From the NCBI RefSeq assembly GCF_010894475.1, contig NZ_JAAIYB010000001.1:1-63048 (forward strand): a DNA stretch of 63,048 bases, in the 5' to 3' direction. Of the stretch, positions 33,125-44,190 are shown one piece after another. Both the position numbers and the translations under genes were made by a program. The stretch comes from Myxococcus vastator (GTDB taxonomy: Bacteria; Myxococcota; Myxococcia; Myxococcales; Myxococcaceae). Every line of letters starts with the position of its first letter. Positions within the stretch are counted from its first letter, which is position 1. Below the pieces are notes generated by a model. That model saw only the letters and a program-made list of their open reading frames with translations, ran no database searches and was not told where the DNA came from.

Positions 33125-33871
33125 TCAGTCCCGATTCCGCTCGTCCCGCTCAATGACGCCGTCCTTCAGGAACAGCACCCGCCGCGCATGCGCCGCGATG
33201 TCCGCCTCGTGGGTGACGACCATGAGCGTCTGCCCCTGGCCGTGCAGCTCGCCGAAGAGGGCCATGATCTCCTCGCCCGTGCGGCTGTCCAGCGCGCCCG
33301 TGGGCTCGTCCGCCAGCAGCAGGGCGGGCTGCGTCACCAGCGCGCGGGCAATGGCCACGCGCTGACGCTGGCCACCGGACAGCTCGTTGGGCCGGTGGTC
33401 CATCCGCGCGCCCAGGCCCACCTTGTCCAGCATCGCCGCCGCGCGCTCGCGCCGCTCCTTCCTGGGCATGCGCGCGTAGATGAGCGGCAGGGCCACGTTG
33501 TCCAGCGCGGAGGCGCGGGGCAGCAGGTTGAAGCTCTGGAACACGAAGCCCAGCTCGCGGTTGCGGATGCGGGCCAGCGCGTTCTCCGACATGCCCGCCA
33601 CCGGCTGGCCGTTGAGCCAGTACTGGCCGTCGCTGGGGACGTCCAGGCAGCCGATGAGGTTCATGAAGGTGGACTTGCCGGAGCCGGACGGGCCCATGAC
33701 GGCCACGTATTCGTTGCGGCGGATGGTGAGGTCCACGCCGCGCAGCGCGCGCACCACCTCGGAGCCCATCGTGTAGTCCTTGCGCAGGCCCTCCACGCGG
33801 ATGATGACGTCGGAGATGTCCCGCGCCGGGCCCGCGCCCGCCTGCTGCTGGGTGTTGGTGGACGTGCTCAC
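33125..33871 (-). CDS. ABC transporter ATPase, MacB/LolD type
   Basis: 248 aa. Walker A is GPSGSGKST, the signature is [15 protein letters not shown], Walker B is [13 protein letters not shown], and the H-loop His is in VVTHEAD. The sequence [20 protein letters not shown] is typical of the MacB/LolD (antimicrobial peptide/lipoprotein exporter) group. The N-terminus has a ~17-residue Gln/Ala-rich extension. Its ATG overlaps the TolC-like gene's stop by four bases. It energises the permease at 30398. Confidence 0.95.
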   Translation of the reverse strand: MSTSTNTQQQAGAGPARDISDVIIRVEGLRKDYTMGSEVVRALRGVDLTIRRNEYVAVMGPSGSGKSTFMNLIGCLDVPSDGQYWLNGQPVAGMSENALARIRNRELGFVFQSFNLLPRASALDNVALPLIYARMPRKERRERAAAMLDKVGLGARMDHRPNELSGGQRQRVAIARALVTQPALLLADEPTGALDSRTGEEIMALFGELHGQGQTLMVVTHEADIAAHARRVLFLKDGVIERDERNRD

Positions 33872-35202
33872 AGCGGCCTCCCCGCGAGCGCTTCCAGCTC
33901 CGCGCGCGCAATCCGGTAGTCGAAGCGGGAGGCCACCAGGTTGATCTCCGCCGTCACCAGGTTCTCCTGGGACGTCAGCAGCTCGATGATGGTCGTGGCG
34001 CCCAGCTTGTAGCGCTCCTGCTGCACCTTCAGGTCCTCCTGGGCCACCGCGACGGACTCGGTGGCCAGGGCGATGCGGTTCGACGCCAGCTTGAGCTGGT
34101 TCAGGGACGTGCCCACGCTCGAGCGCAGCACGCGCCGGGTATCCGACAGCGTGGCCTGGGCCACCGACGCCTGCGTCCGCGCATTCACCACGCGCTCCTC
34201 GCGAACGAAGCCGTCGAAGATGGGGTAGGACAGGCCCATCCGGACCGACCAGCTCGTGCGGCCGCCGTTGAAGGCGGGTTCGTCATTGAACCAGTCGTAA
34301 CCGCCGGACAGCCGCACCGTGGGCAGGTAGGACGACCGGGCCACCTTCACGCTGGCTTCGGCCGCCCGCAGGTCCGCCTCCGCGGCCTGGATGGACGGCG
34401 CCTGGGCGGTGATTTCGTCCGTCAGCGCCTCGTCGGTGAGCGCGAAGGTGGACACGTCCTGGAGCTCCAACGGCTCGGCGTCCACCGGGCCATCCTCGCC
34501 GATGAGCCGGCCCAGCGACAGGGCCGCCGCGGCGTGCTGGGTCTGCGCGGAGAGCAGCGCCTCCTGCGCGGAGGTAAGGTCGTACTTCGCCCGCAGCACG
34601 TCGGAGCGCGTCGCCGAGCCCACCGCCAGTCGCCGATCCGCGGCCTCCGCGTTCTGCTTCGCCCGCTCGATGCGGGACACGGCGACCTCTTCCAGGCCCC
34701 CGGCGCGGAGGACTTCGTAGTAGGAGCGCTCCACGTCGAGCACCGCGGACGCGCGCTGCGCAATCAGTCCGGCCCGCGCGGCGCTGGAGCGCGCCTGGGC
34801 CTGCTTGCTGGTGGCGCCGCGCTGGCCACCGGTGAAGACGTTCCACGAGCCCGACACGCCGGCGCTGTACGTGTCGCTGGGCGCGTTGAACACCACGCCC
34901 GTGTTGGGGTCCAGGCGCTGGCTGCTGGCCAGCGAGCCGTTCGCGTTCGCGGACAGGTTGGGCAGGTAGGCACCAAACGCGCTGCGCTCGGCGGCCCCTG
35001 TCGTGAGCACCGCCCCGGCGGCTTGCGCCACCTGGGGGCTCGTCTTCATCGCCCGGGCGATGGCCTCCTCCAGGGAGACCGTTGTCATCGTCGCCTGGGC
35101 CAGACCCACGCCGGGCGCCGTCACCAGCCCGAGGAAGCCCAGGGCCAGGGCCGTCATCCGGTAGGGTTGCCGCTTCCACCACGGTGTCTGTGCGTTTTTC
35201 AT
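33868..35202 (-). CDS. TolC-family outer membrane efflux protein
   Basis: 444 aa from the ATG at 35202 ([12 protein letters not shown]); the frame runs open further upstream, but this start leads directly into a signal peptide (~residues 15-36, ending GLAQA). The mature protein has two OEP repeats with long alpha-helices and small beta segments ([63 protein letters not shown]). It ends in a helix rich in [11 protein letters not shown]. It is the first gene of the efflux operon and follows a good sigma-54 promoter whose start site would leave an almost leaderless transcript. Confidence 0.92.
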   Translation of the reverse strand: MKNAQTPWWKRQPYRMTALALGFLGLVTAPGVGLAQATMTTVSLEEAIARAMKTSPQVAQAAGAVLTTGAAERSAFGAYLPNLSANANGSLASSQRLDPNTGVVFNAPSDTYSAGVSGSWNVFTGGQRGATSKQAQARSSAARAGLIAQRASAVLDVERSYYEVLRAGGLEEVAVSRIERAKQNAEAADRRLAVGSATRSDVLRAKYDLTSAQEALLSAQTQHAAAALSLGRLIGEDGPVDAEPLELQDVSTFALTDEALTDEITAQAPSIQAAEADLRAAEASVKVARSSYLPTVRLSGGYDWFNDEPAFNGGRTSWSVRMGLSYPIFDGFVREERVVNARTQASVAQATLSDTRRVLRSSVGTSLNQLKLASNRIALATESVAVAQEDLKVQQERYKLGATTIIELLTSQENLVTAEINLVASRFDYRIARAELEALAGRPL

Positions 35203-35217
35203 CGCAAGCCGGACCAC

Positions 35218-35233
35218 TGCATGTGCCTTGCCA
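35218..35233 (-). promoter_or_regulatory. Sigma-54 (-24/-12) promoter for the efflux operon
   Basis: On the minus strand the 16 bases read TGGCAAGGCACATGCA. They match TGGCAC-N5-TTGCA, with GG and GC at the required 10-base separation and two mismatches. Transcription would start about five to six bases before the TolC-like ATG at 35202. A complete NtrC-type activator is encoded divergently. This promoter, the three palindromes and the HK ribosome site are all I see in the gene-free stretch 35203-35614; no RNA or small gene is evident. Confidence 0.7.
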
Positions 35234-35276
35234 CGGTCCAACTCCCTGAAATGTGGAGGAAAGGTGGCGCCGGGGC

Positions 35277-35289
35277 TGCGGGAACCGCA
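35277..35289. promoter_or_regulatory. Enhancer-like palindrome, copy 1
   Basis: TGCGG-GAA-CCGCA, extended to seven-base arms GCTGCGG/CCGCAGC. It lies about 70 bases upstream of the expected sigma-54 start site and is the first of three copies of TGCGG-N3-CCGCA in this gap. Confidence 0.6.
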
Positions 35290-35296
35290 GCGCGAG

Positions 35297-35309
35297 TGCG
35301 GATTCCGCA
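35297..35309. promoter_or_regulatory. Enhancer-like palindrome, copy 2
   Basis: TGCGGATTCCGCA, a perfect 6-1-6 palindrome placed exactly 20 bases from copy 1, so both face nearly the same side of the helix. A further half-site TCCGCATGCA lies at 35326-35335. Confidence 0.6.
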
Positions 35310-35564
35310 TGCGAGGCCGGCCATCTCCGCATGCACGCCTCGGAGGCTCCCTGGGGCCCACGCGCGCGAGCCTGAACAGCGGGCCTGGGCCCCGTGATTG
35401 CACAGGGCGGAGGCGACAGGTGGGCGCGCCGAGCTTGCGCGCCTGCTCCTCCGCTCTGCCAGCGGCCTCGTGGCCGCCCTCCACCCCCAGGAGAACGCCT
35501 CATGCCCCCGCTCATGCTCGGACGACCGACGGCTCCCAAGGCGCGCGTTGCCGACAGAAGAGGG

Positions 35565-35577
35565 TGCGGATTCCGCA
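35565..35577. promoter_or_regulatory. Enhancer-like palindrome, copy 3
   Basis: Identical in all 13 bases to copy 2 (TGCGGATTCCGCA). It lies 37 bases upstream of the histidine kinase ATG with another half-site TCCGCATGCA at 35579-35588. It could mediate autoregulation of the kinase-regulator operon. Confidence 0.55.
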
Positions 35578-35614
35578 CTCCGCATGCAGAGTTCGCAGCC
35601 TGTGGAGGTGTGCG

Positions 35615-36937
35615 ATGGAGCTGGAGTCCCCGCGGCGGAGGACGGCGATGAGCGGCGCTCGCTGGTGGCGGCCGCTTGGGCCTCGAGCGCCCTGGGTGGC
35701 GGCGGTGCTCATGTGCGCGGTGCTGATGTCCGCGGCGCTGTTCATCCGGAACACGGCCATGGAGTCGTCCGCCCTGGTGGCCCGGGGCATGGCCAACGTC
35801 ATCATGGTGGCCGGCTTCGAGGCCTTCCGCGACGCGGAGGGCCTGCCGGACCTCTCCGCGCTGAACGCCTTCCTGGCGTCCCACATGGAGGGCGGCCTGC
35901 GCTACGTGGCCGTCATGGAGGACGACCGGGTGCTGGCGTCGGCCGGAGAGGGGAAGCTGGGACGGCTCCTGTTCCAGGAGGGCGCGCCGCTGGTGGTCGA
36001 AGGGGCGCGCGCGCGCCTGGTCCACCGCATCCGGCGTCCTCGGCCCGCGTACGGCCCCCTGACGCAGCAGGAGGTGCGGGCCTTGTCGGAGCAGGGGGCG
36101 TCGCAGGAGCCGCGCAAGCACCTGCGCATGGTCTACGAGTTCGCGCCGCTCACCGCCCTGGAGCTGGAGTCGCGCTCGCGGCGTCTGCTGGGCGTGGCGG
36201 TGGCCTCGTGCGTGGGCATCCTGGTGTTGGCCTTCGCCTTCTCCCGCTTGCTGGCGCAGCGCGAGGCGCTGTCGGAGGAGCTGGAGCGCGGCCGGCGGCT
36301 GGCGGCGCTGGGCACCATGTCCGCGGTGCTGGCGCATGAGCTGCGCAATCCCCTGGCCTCGCTCAAGGGCCATGCGCAACTGCTCGCCGAGCGCGTGGAG
36401 CGCGACGCCGTCCTGGCGCCCAAGGCGGACCGGGTGGTGTCGGAGGCCGTCCGGCTGGAGCAGTTGATGAACGACCTGCTGGGCTTCGTGGCCAGCGGTG
36501 AGCTGCGCCGCGTGGAGGCGGACCCCAATGACGTGCTCCGCGCGGCGGTGGAGAGCACCGGCGCGACGCGGGTGGAGGCGCACTACCTGCCGGACCGTAC
36601 GCCCTGGCCCCTGGACGCGGGCCGGTTGCAGCAGGCGCTGGAGAACGTGCTGCGCAACGCCGTCCAGGCCAGCCCCGAAGGCCAGCGCGTGGAGGCGACC
36701 GTGGAGCGGCGGGACACGTCCCTGGTGTTCACGGTGAAGGACCATGGGCCCGGCATCGCGGCGGGGGAGGAGGAGCGCATCTTCGAGCCCTTCATCACGG
36801 GACGCGTCCGCGGCGTGGGCCTGGGGCTGGCCATCACCCGCCGCATCGTCGAGCTGCATGGCGGCACGGTGAGCGCGCGGAGCCATGCGGGCGGCGGCGC
36901 GGAGTTCCGCCTCACCGTGCCCGCGAGAGGAGCCTGA
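35615..36937 (+). CDS. Sensor histidine kinase, NtrB/ZraS-like
   Basis: 440 aa from the ATG at 35615, with GGAGG six bases upstream (35604-35608); the longer open frame is upstream non-coding DNA. A first membrane helix lies at ~28-50 ([20 protein letters not shown]), a ~130-residue periplasmic sensor follows, and a second helix lies at ~190-210. The DHp His is in [20 protein letters not shown]. The ATPase has the N box [12 protein letters not shown]1 DHGPGI, F box IFEPFITG and G2 VGLGLAI. This layout is typical of kinases paired with sigma-54 activators. It is followed three bases later by its regulator gene. Confidence 0.93.
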   Translation: MELESPRRRTAMSGARWWRPLGPRAPWVAAVLMCAVLMSAALFIRNTAMESSALVARGMANVIMVAGFEAFRDAEGLPDLSALNAFLASHMEGGLRYVAVMEDDRVLASAGEGKLGRLLFQEGAPLVVEGARARLVHRIRRPRPAYGPLTQQEVRALSEQGASQEPRKHLRMVYEFAPLTALELESRSRRLLGVAVASCVGILVLAFAFSRLLAQREALSEELERGRRLAALGTMSAVLAHELRNPLASLKGHAQLLAERVERDAVLAPKADRVVSEAVRLEQLMNDLLGFVASGELRRVEADPNDVLRAAVESTGATRVEAHYLPDRTPWPLDAGRLQQALENVLRNAVQASPEGQRVEATVERRDTSLVFTVKDHGPGIAAGEEERIFEPFITGRVRGVGLGLAITRRIVELHGGTVSARSHAGGGAEFRLTVPARGA

Positions 36938-36940
36938 GCC

Positions 36941-38293
<1,353 letters not shown>

Positions 38294-38302
38294 GCGCGTC
38301 GA

Positions 38303-38329
38303 GCGGCGCGGAGAAGGCCTCCGCGCCGC
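38303..38329. terminator. Strong hairpin between convergent genes
   Basis: Eleven-base perfect arms GCGGCGCGGAG and CTCCGCGCCGC with a five-base loop, in the 63-base gap between the NtrC-type regulator and the phospholipase-like gene. It is likely to act in both directions. Confidence 0.7.
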
Positions 38330-38356
38330 GAGTGCCCCGGCAACCCTAAGCGGGGT

Positions 38357-38950
38357 TCACGGAGGGCCGTTGCCCTGCCGCTTCGAGTTCAGCTCCACCG
38401 CGGTGGCGTAGATCTGCGCCCAGGAGCGGTACTTCACGCGATCCAGGAAGCCCTTCTGGTCGTTCGCGTAGTCGAACATGTCCTTGCGGAAGAGGGCGTC
38501 GGCGGCCTTGCGCGCATCGGGACCGAGCGGCGTGCCCTTCTTGTCGAAGTAGCGCAGCAGGTCGTAGCCGTAGTCGTGCGTCTTGGCCGCGGGGTCGAAC
38601 TCCTTGTCCGGGCCAATCTTCAGCGGGACGGAGGCGTAGCCCAGCGGGTCCTGCATCCGCTGCCCGTGCGGCGTCTGGATGGCGTAGGGCTTGTATCCGA
38701 TGACCTTCTCGAAGTCCGCCGGAGGAGGGCGGGCGCCGGTCAGGTACTCCATCATCAGCTTGCCGTGGTCGCCCGCGGGCGCCGCGCCCACCTTCGCCGT
38801 GGCCTGGAGCGCCGTCGTCGTGTTGCTGAACGAGTCCTTCTGGTGGATGGCCGCGGGGACAGCGGCGGCGTTGGGCTTTTCCGCGGCGGGCGACTCCGAG
38901 GAGGAGTTCGCCGGGCGGCGGGCCGAGACGGGGGCGTTGCGAACGAGCAT
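38357..38950 (-). CDS. Prokaryotic phospholipase A2-like protein
   Basis: 197 aa from the ATG at 38950 (MLVRNAPVSARRP). Residues 1-~55 are Ser/Ala/Pro-rich and look disordered; there is no signal peptide. Residues ~105-190 resemble the secreted actinobacterial/fungal PLA2 fold. FDPAAKTHDYGYD has the His125-Asp126 pair in the place of the catalytic RHDFGY motif, ADALFRKDMFDY matches its second helix with the Asp, and RSWAQIYATAVEL matches its last helix. The disulfide cysteines of secreted PLA2 are absent. It may be an intracellular or contact-delivered enzyme; that is inference. No immunity gene is obvious beside it. Confidence 0.7.
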   Translation of the reverse strand: MLVRNAPVSARRPANSSSESPAAEKPNAAAVPAAIHQKDSFSNTTTALQATAKVGAAPAGDHGKLMMEYLTGARPPPADFEKVIGYKPYAIQTPHGQRMQDPLGYASVPLKIGPDKEFDPAAKTHDYGYDLLRYFDKKGTPLGPDARKAADALFRKDMFDYANDQKGFLDRVKYRSWAQIYATAVELNSKRQGNGPP

Positions 38951-39050
38951 GATGTGGTCCGGGGGAAAGCTTCCTCTCAGTTTGTCGCAGTTTGTAGACT
39001 TGAAGTTGCGTGGAAATGACCGACGCACCGCGTGGTGCCAGGAGAACTCA

Positions 39051-39518
39051 GTGGGAACGGACCTTTATCGCGACGGAATGGCCCGGTTGGACGCGGGGGA
39101 TGTGGCCGAAGCCCGCCGTCTGCTGGAAGAGGCGCTGCGCAAGTCCCCCGGCGACGTGGCGGTGATGCACGGCTTGTCCCGGGTGTTGGATCAGGCGGGC
39201 GAGCGCGCACGCTCCGTGGAGCTCCTGGAGCACGCCCATGCTCGGGCGCCCTCGGAGCCGGGTCCGGCGCATGACCTGGCCATGGCGCTGCTGGAGCGGG
39301 AGGAGGACGCACGGGCGGTACAGGTCCTCACGCCTGTGCTGGAGGCTCACCCCGAGGACACGCGGGCGCACCTCTTCATGGCCATGGCCCTGGCGAAGTC
39401 GGACGCCGCGCGGGCTCGCGTTCACACCGCGAAAGCCCTGACGGACCCGAATCCCGACGTGAAGCTGCAGGCCAAGGCCCTGGACGACGTGCTCGCGGAG
39501 CACCAGCGCGTGTCCTGA
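39051..39518 (+). CDS. TPR-repeat protein
   Basis: 155 aa from a GTG with AGGAGAA eight bases upstream; the frame is open far upstream but runs antisense to the previous gene. It is soluble, with about four consecutive TPR helix pairs (MARLDAGDVAEARRLLEEALRK, LSRVLDQAGERARSVELL, AMALLEREEDARAVQVL, AMALAKSDAARAR). There is no signal or enzymatic domain. It is probably a small protein-interaction scaffold. It ends at a bidirectional hairpin before mutS2. Confidence 0.75.
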   Translation: MGTDLYRDGMARLDAGDVAEARRLLEEALRKSPGDVAVMHGLSRVLDQAGERARSVELLEHAHARAPSEPGPAHDLAMALLEREEDARAVQVLTPVLEAHPEDTRAHLFMAMALAKSDAARARVHTAKALTDPNPDVKLQAKALDDVLAEHQRVS

Positions 39519-39534
39519 GCCGCGCCACGCGCGG

Positions 39535-39568
39535 AGCGATGCCCGGCTCGTGCTACCAGGGCATCGCT
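39535..39568. terminator. Bidirectional hairpin between the TPR gene and mutS2
   Basis: Ten-base perfect arms AGCGATGCCC and GGGCATCGCT with a 14-base loop, in the 77-base gap between two convergent genes. Confidence 0.65.
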
Positions 39569-39595
39569 TCGATTCAGTCCGTATCGCGGGTGCGC

Positions 39596-42010
39596 TCAGG
39601 CGCGAAGGGCTATCACGGTCACCCCGTCGCCGCCTTCGTGGCCCTCGCCCGGCCGGTACATGCGGATGTACGGCGACGCGGACAGGTAGTCACGGATGGC
39701 CTGCTTGAGCGCCCCCGTGCCATGGCCGTGGATGACGAGCGCGGCTTCTTCGCCGCTGCGCATGCCCCGGTCCAGGAAGGACTCCAGCTCCGCCAGCGCG
39801 TCGTCCGCGCGCATGCCCCGTACGTCGCAGCGGAAGTTCGTGGCTTCCACCTCGGCGGGTGCCGCGGTGGCCGCGCGCTTGAGCGCCGCGTCCTGCTTCT
39901 GACGCTCCGGGAACTTCGCCTGCTGCGGCTTGCGCGTGCGCGCGCCTGACAGCTCCGTGGTGGGCACGCGCATCTTCAGCGCGCCACCCGCGGACACCAC
40001 CGCGTGGCTGTCCGCCAGCTCCAGGATTTCCACATCGCGGCTCAGCCCCGAGTGGTGCACCCAGGCGCCCACCTTCAGGTTGGCCGGGCCAGGGGCCTCC
40101 ACCTGGAACAGCTCCGCCTTGGCGGCCAGGGCGCGCTTCTGCGCTTCGTCCGCGCGCTGCTGGAGCTGCTGCCGGGCCTCGGCGAGGGCCTTCTCGCTCT
40201 GCTCGGAGCGCAGCTTCGTCAGCAGCTTCTGCACCTCCGCCGCCGCGTGCTCACTGGCCGCGTGCACGTCGTCGTTGAACTGCATCATCCGGGCGCGGCG
40301 CTCGCGCTCGAAGGTCTGCTTCTGCTTCTCCAGGTCGGCCCGGAGCGCCTCGGCCTCCTGGGCCGCCACGCGGGCGCGCTCCAGCTCCTCGTGGAGCTTG
40401 CGCCGCTCCTCCTCGGCCGCCGCCAGCGCCTTGGTGAGCGGACCGCCCGCGTTGACGGACAGCTCCTGGGCGCGCTCGCACACGCTCTGGGGCAGGCCCA
40501 CGCGCGCCGCCATCTCGATGGCCGACGACTGGCCCGCGGCGCCCATCTGGAGCCGGTAGGTGGGGGCCATGCGCTTCGAGTCGAAGCCCACGCGCGCGTT
40601 GAGGAAGCGCGGGTCCATGTGCGCCAGCGCCTTGAGCTCCTCCAGGTGCGTGGTGACGAGCACCACCACGCCCTTGGACATCAGCTCCTCCAGCACGGCG
40701 ATGGCGATGGCCGCGCCCTCGCGGGGGTCGGTGTCCGCGGCGATTTCGTCGATGAGGACCAGCGAGCCCTCACCCACGGCGCCGATGATGTCGCGCAGCA
40801 TCACCACGTGCGCGCTGAACGTGGACAGACCCTGCTCCAGGTTCTGCGCGTCACCCACGGTGGAGTGGACGGAGCGGTACAGCGGCATCCGGGAGCCTTC
40901 GGCCACCGGAATCGGCAGGCCGGCGCGGAGCATCAGCGCGCAGAGGCCCACGCCCGTCAGCGTCACCGTCTTGCCGCCCGCGTTGGGGCCGGAGACGACC
41001 AGGGCCTTCGCGTCGCCCGTGAGCGTCACGTCGTTGGCCACCACCTCGGCGCCCTTGAGCACCAGGCGCGGGTGGCGCAGCTGCCGCAGCTGCATGTCGG
41101 TGACGTTTTCGAAGGTCGGCGTGCTGGCAGCCAGGTCCGCGGCGAGGAGGGCCACGGCTTCGGCCTCGTCCAGCTCCGCCACGGCGTCCAGGCCCTCCAG
41201 GATGCGCTCCGACTCCCGGCCGAGCTGGTCGCTCAGGGACTGGAGCACCTTGCGCTCCTCCTCGGTCACCTCCGACTGGGCGATGGCGAGGTCGTTGCCC
41301 AGGCCCACCATGGCCTGGGGCTCCATGAAGAGCGTCTGGCCCGTCTGGCTGGCGTTGTGGACGATGCCGTCCACCTCCGAGCGGTAGTTGGCCACCACTG
41401 GCACCACGTACCGCCCGTTGCGGAGCGTGTAGTAGTTCTCGCGCAGCTTGGGGAGGAAGGCCTCGTCGTGGAGCAGCTCGTCGAGCCGCGACTTGATGCG
41501 GCGGTGGAGCCCGCGCGCCCTGTCCCGGGCCTCGCGCAGCTCCGGGCTGGCGCGGTCGGAGATCTCACCGTCCGGTTCGAAACACTGGTCGATGCGGCGG
41601 GCCAGCGGCTCCAGCGAGGGCATCCGGCGGGCAATCTCCACCAGCCGGGGGACGCGGGCTCTGCGTTCGTCCAGCGCCTCGCGGGTGCGGACGAAGGCGA
41701 ACAGGAGCTGCGCCGAGTCGATGAGCTGGCGGGGCTCCAGCATGCCACCCTTGGCCGCATGGCCAATGGGCGTGCGCAGGTCCGTCACGCCGCCCAGGGG
41801 GAGGGAGAACTGCTCCTGGGACAACGCGCGCGTCTCCGTGACGAGCGCGAGGGCCTCCGCCACGGCCTCGGGGGTGTCCAGGAAGGGCCGGGCGAGCACC
41901 CGCTCCCTGCCAGGCTCCGTCCTGCAGCGGTGCGCCAACGCGCGGAGCACATCCGCGAAGCCCAGGTCTTCCAGCGTTCTTTGCGATATCTGCACGGTCA
42001 TGGGTTTCAT
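39596..42010 (-). CDS. mutS2: MutS2-family DNA-binding ATPase / Smr nuclease
   Basis: 804 aa from the ATG at 42010; starts at 42031 (TTG) or 42001 (ATG) are also possible, and none has a strong ribosome site. MutS2 lacks the MutS mismatch domain. It has core and clamp helices, an ATPase with Walker [12 protein letters not shown], Walker [15 protein letters not shown] and [15 protein letters not shown] long Arg/Glu coiled coil (~520-640) follows, then a C-terminal Smr domain (~730-804, [19 protein letters not shown] and [18 protein letters not shown]). Known roles are suppression of recombination and, in Bacillus, rescue of collided ribosomes. It is divergent from the following TPR gene. Confidence 0.94.
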   Translation of the reverse strand: MKPMTVQISQRTLEDLGFADVLRALAHRCRTEPGRERVLARPFLDTPEAVAEALALVTETRALSQEQFSLPLGGVTDLRTPIGHAAKGGMLEPRQLIDSAQLLFAFVRTREALDERRARVPRLVEIARRMPSLEPLARRIDQCFEPDGEISDRASPELREARDRARGLHRRIKSRLDELLHDEAFLPKLRENYYTLRNGRYVVPVVANYRSEVDGIVHNASQTGQTLFMEPQAMVGLGNDLAIAQSEVTEEERKVLQSLSDQLGRESERILEGLDAVAELDEAEAVALLAADLAASTPTFENVTDMQLRQLRHPRLVLKGAEVVANDVTLTGDAKALVVSGPNAGGKTVTLTGVGLCALMLRAGLPIPVAEGSRMPLYRSVHSTVGDAQNLEQGLSTFSAHVVMLRDIIGAVGEGSLVLIDEIAADTDPREGAAIAIAVLEELMSKGVVVLVTTHLEELKALAHMDPRFLNARVGFDSKRMAPTYRLQMGAAGQSSAIEMAARVGLPQSVCERAQELSVNAGGPLTKALAAAEEERRKLHEELERARVAAQEAEALRADLEKQKQTFERERRARMMQFNDDVHAASEHAAAEVQKLLTKLRSEQSEKALAEARQQLQQRADEAQKRALAAKAELFQVEAPGPANLKVGAWVHHSGLSRDVEILELADSHAVVSAGGALKMRVPTTELSGARTRKPQQAKFPERQKQDAALKRAATAAPAEVEATNFRCDVRGMRADDALAELESFLDRGMRSGEEAALVIHGHGTGALKQAIRDYLSASPYIRMYRPGEGHEGGDGVTVIALRA

Positions 42011-42076
42011 GCGCGGCCGTTTGGCCGTCAAGAGGATCTATTGAGGCGCCCGGGTCGGCTCTGCTATCAGCCGCAC

Positions 42077-42805
42077 ATGAGGTGGGTCATTCTGATGGCT
42101 TTGCTGGCGGGCGCGACCGACGCAGCGGAGCCTTCCGCCCTGACACCGGCCTCGTCACGGACGGTGGTTTCGCTCCCGGAGGCCCTGGCCCTGGAAGCGG
42201 ATGGGAATGACGCGGGCGCCCTGGCCGCGTTGGAGGCCCTGGTCCGGGCCCAACCCGCGTGGGAGCTGCCCCGGTTGGAGCTGGCCCGGCTCCTGTTGAA
42301 GACGGGAGGCGCGCTGGAGCAGGCGGAGTCCCACTTGAACGCCGCGCTCCAGCAGGCTCCCCATAATCCCCGCGGCTGGTACCTGCGGGGATTGTTGTGG
42401 GAGGAGCGGGATGACCGCCGGCAGGCCGTCCAGGCGTACGAGCGGGCCGTCCAACTGCGCGCGTCCTATGAGGAAGCCCGCTTCCGGCTCGGGACGCTCT
42501 GGCGGGACCTGGGAGACTTGCTCAAGTCGGAGCTGCACCTGCGCTACCTGTCACGGCTGAAGCCGGAGTGGGTGCAGGTGCGCCTCCAACTGGCGGAGGT
42601 GCTGGAGAAGCAGGAGCGCTTGCTGGACGCGGAGAAGGAGCTGCTGGCGGCGCGAGCCTTCCAGCCGGCCAGTCCGCTGGTCCTCCGGCGGCTCGCCGAC
42701 TTCTACATGCGCACGGGGCGACCCCAGCTCGCGGAGCGGGTCCGCGCGTCGCTGGGAGCCCCTCCGAAGCGGCGAATGCGCGACCTCAAACCATCTCGTC
42801 GCTGA
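42077..42805 (+). CDS. Exported TPR protein
   Basis: 242 aa from the ATG at 42077. Residues 1-17 are hydrophobic and end ATDAAEP, so the protein is probably secreted to the periplasm (no lipobox). It then has about five TPR-like units (ALALEADGNDAGALAALEAL, AESHLNAALQQAPHNPRGW, QAVQAYERAVQLRASYEEA, KSELHLRYLSRLKPEWVQ, AEKELLAARAFQPASP). The C-terminus is basic (KRRMRDLKPSRR). The function is unknown. The gene is 66 bases from divergent mutS2 and 68 bases before the cyclase gene. Confidence 0.75.
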   Translation: MRWVILMALLAGATDAAEPSALTPASSRTVVSLPEALALEADGNDAGALAALEALVRAQPAWELPRLELARLLLKTGGALEQAESHLNAALQQAPHNPRGWYLRGLLWEERDDRRQAVQAYERAVQLRASYEEARFRLGTLWRDLGDLLKSELHLRYLSRLKPEWVQVRLQLAEVLEKQERLLDAEKELLAARAFQPASPLVLRRLADFYMRTGRPQLAERVRASLGAPPKRRMRDLKPSRR

Positions 42806-42873
42806 CAGCGAGCAGTCATGCGGTACGCGGTTGCGATTGCACCCTCGACGGTGGCGCATAGACTGCGCGGGCT

Positions 42874-44190
42874 TTGAAGACCGCCAACCTCGCCATCGTC
42901 TTCACCGACATCAAGGGCTTCACCGAGCGGACCAGCCGACAGACGCTGGAGGAGAACCAGCGCCTGCTCCAGGTCCACGAGGCCCTGCTGGCGCCGCTGT
43001 TCAAGGCGTTTGGCGGGCGCATCGTGAAGTCCATCGGTGACGCGTACCTCGTCACGTTCGAATCGCCCACCCAGGCGGTGCTCAGCGGCATCGCCATCCA
43101 GGATCGGCTGTGGCACCACAACCGGACGGTGGAGGTTCCCGAGCAGCTTCACGTCCGCGTGGCCATCAACGTGGGCGAGGTGCGGCTGGACGGGAACGAC
43201 ATCTTCGGCGAGCCCGTCAACATCGCCGCCCGGGTGGAGGGCATCGCCGAGGCGGGCGAGGTGTACTTCACCGAGGCCGTCTACCTGTCGATGAACAAGG
43301 CGGAGGTGCCTTCGAAGGAAGTGGGCGCCTTCGAGCTGAAGGGCATCCCGGGGAAGATTCGCGTCTTCCACGTGCCCCGGGCGCCGTACCGCGTGGAGGC
43401 CCCCTCCGCCAGCGCCATCGCCGAGGAGCCAGGCGCCGAATCAGCGCCGCCCTTCGGGAACCTGGCCCTGTCCCGCGTGGCGGAGGCTTCGTCACCGGGG
43501 GCGCAGGTGGATTTGTCCGTGCTGGGCCAGCGGGCCGCGGCGGGCGCCGCGGTCATCAGCCAGCGCGCGGCCGCGGGTGCCACGGTGCTGGGGCATCAGG
43601 CCGCGGAGCTGGGACGGCAGGCGCGCACGGTGAGCGGTTCGCTCGTCTCGCGCGGCATGGCGGCGCTTCCGCCGCGGGTCCTGAAGCACCGCGCGCTGGT
43701 GGGCGTGGGCGCGGCCGTCGTGCTCGCGGGCGTGGCGATGCTGGCGTTCAGCGGCGACGAGACGGTGCGCGCCATCAAGGCGGTGGAGCGGGCGCCGGAG
43801 GAGGAGCGGGCCGCGCTGGCCAAGGACGTCCGGACCCTCATCATGAAGGAGGAGGACTCCGGGCGGCGCAACTTCCTGCTGGGCCGCCTGACGGAAGCGA
43901 CGGGCAAGCCCGATGACGCGCTGAAGGTCTACTCCACGGCCGTGAAGGCCGGAAGCCGCGCCGCGGAGGACCGCCTCATCGAGATGCTGTCGCATGCGCG
44001 GTGCGACGTGCGCTCGGATGCCGCGTCCACGGTGGGCCGGCTCCAGTTGGAGCGGGCGGTGAGCGCGCTGGAGGACCTGCAGTCCGACGGTGGGCCCGAT
44101 GACGGGTCGCGGACGGGCCTGTTCGGCTTGTCCAAGTGCGACTCGAAGCAGGCCGCGGAGAGCGCCCTCAAGGGCTTCAAGGGGCGTTGA
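42874..44190 (+). CDS. Membrane-anchored class III adenylate cyclase
   Basis: 438 aa from a TTG start. The cyclase domain is at the N-terminus (~1-170), with metal Asp in VFTDIKGFTE and SIGDAYLVTF. The adenine-selecting Lys and Asp are in GGRIVKSIG and NDIFGEPVNIA, and the transition-state Asn/Arg are in NIAARVEG. All catalytic residues appear intact, so ATP to cAMP is likely. A linker with repeated AAAGA-type units follows (~205-255), then one membrane helix (ALVGVGAAVVLAGVAMLAF, ~275-293). A ~140-residue TPR/HEAT-like end follows, probably periplasmic. The cytoplasmic-N arrangement is unusual, since sensors usually precede cyclase domains. It overlaps the next gene by one base. Confidence 0.88.
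   Translation: MKTANLAIVFTDIKGFTERTSRQTLEENQRLLQVHEALLAPLFKAFGGRIVKSIGDAYLVTFESPTQAVLSGIAIQDRLWHHNRTVEVPEQLHVRVAINVGEVRLDGNDIFGEPVNIAARVEGIAEAGEVYFTEAVYLSMNKAEVPSKEVGAFELKGIPGKIRVFHVPRAPYRVEAPSASAIAEEPGAESAPPFGNLALSRVAEASSPGAQVDLSVLGQRAAAGAAVISQRAAAGATVLGHQAAELGRQARTVSGSLVSRGMAALPPRVLKHRALVGVGAAVVLAGVAMLAFSGDETVRAIKAVERAPEEERAALAKDVRTLIMKEEDSGRRNFLLGRLTEATGKPDDALKVYSTAVKAGSRAAEDRLIEMLSHARCDVRSDAASTVGRLQLERAVSALEDLQSDGGPDDGSRTGLFGLSKCDSKQAAESALKGFKGR

Noticed and set aside
35398-36339. Plus-strand frames overlapping the kinase N-terminus
   Set aside because: They are alternate-frame shadows; the kinase frame from 35615 has a strong ribosome site and continuous domain content.
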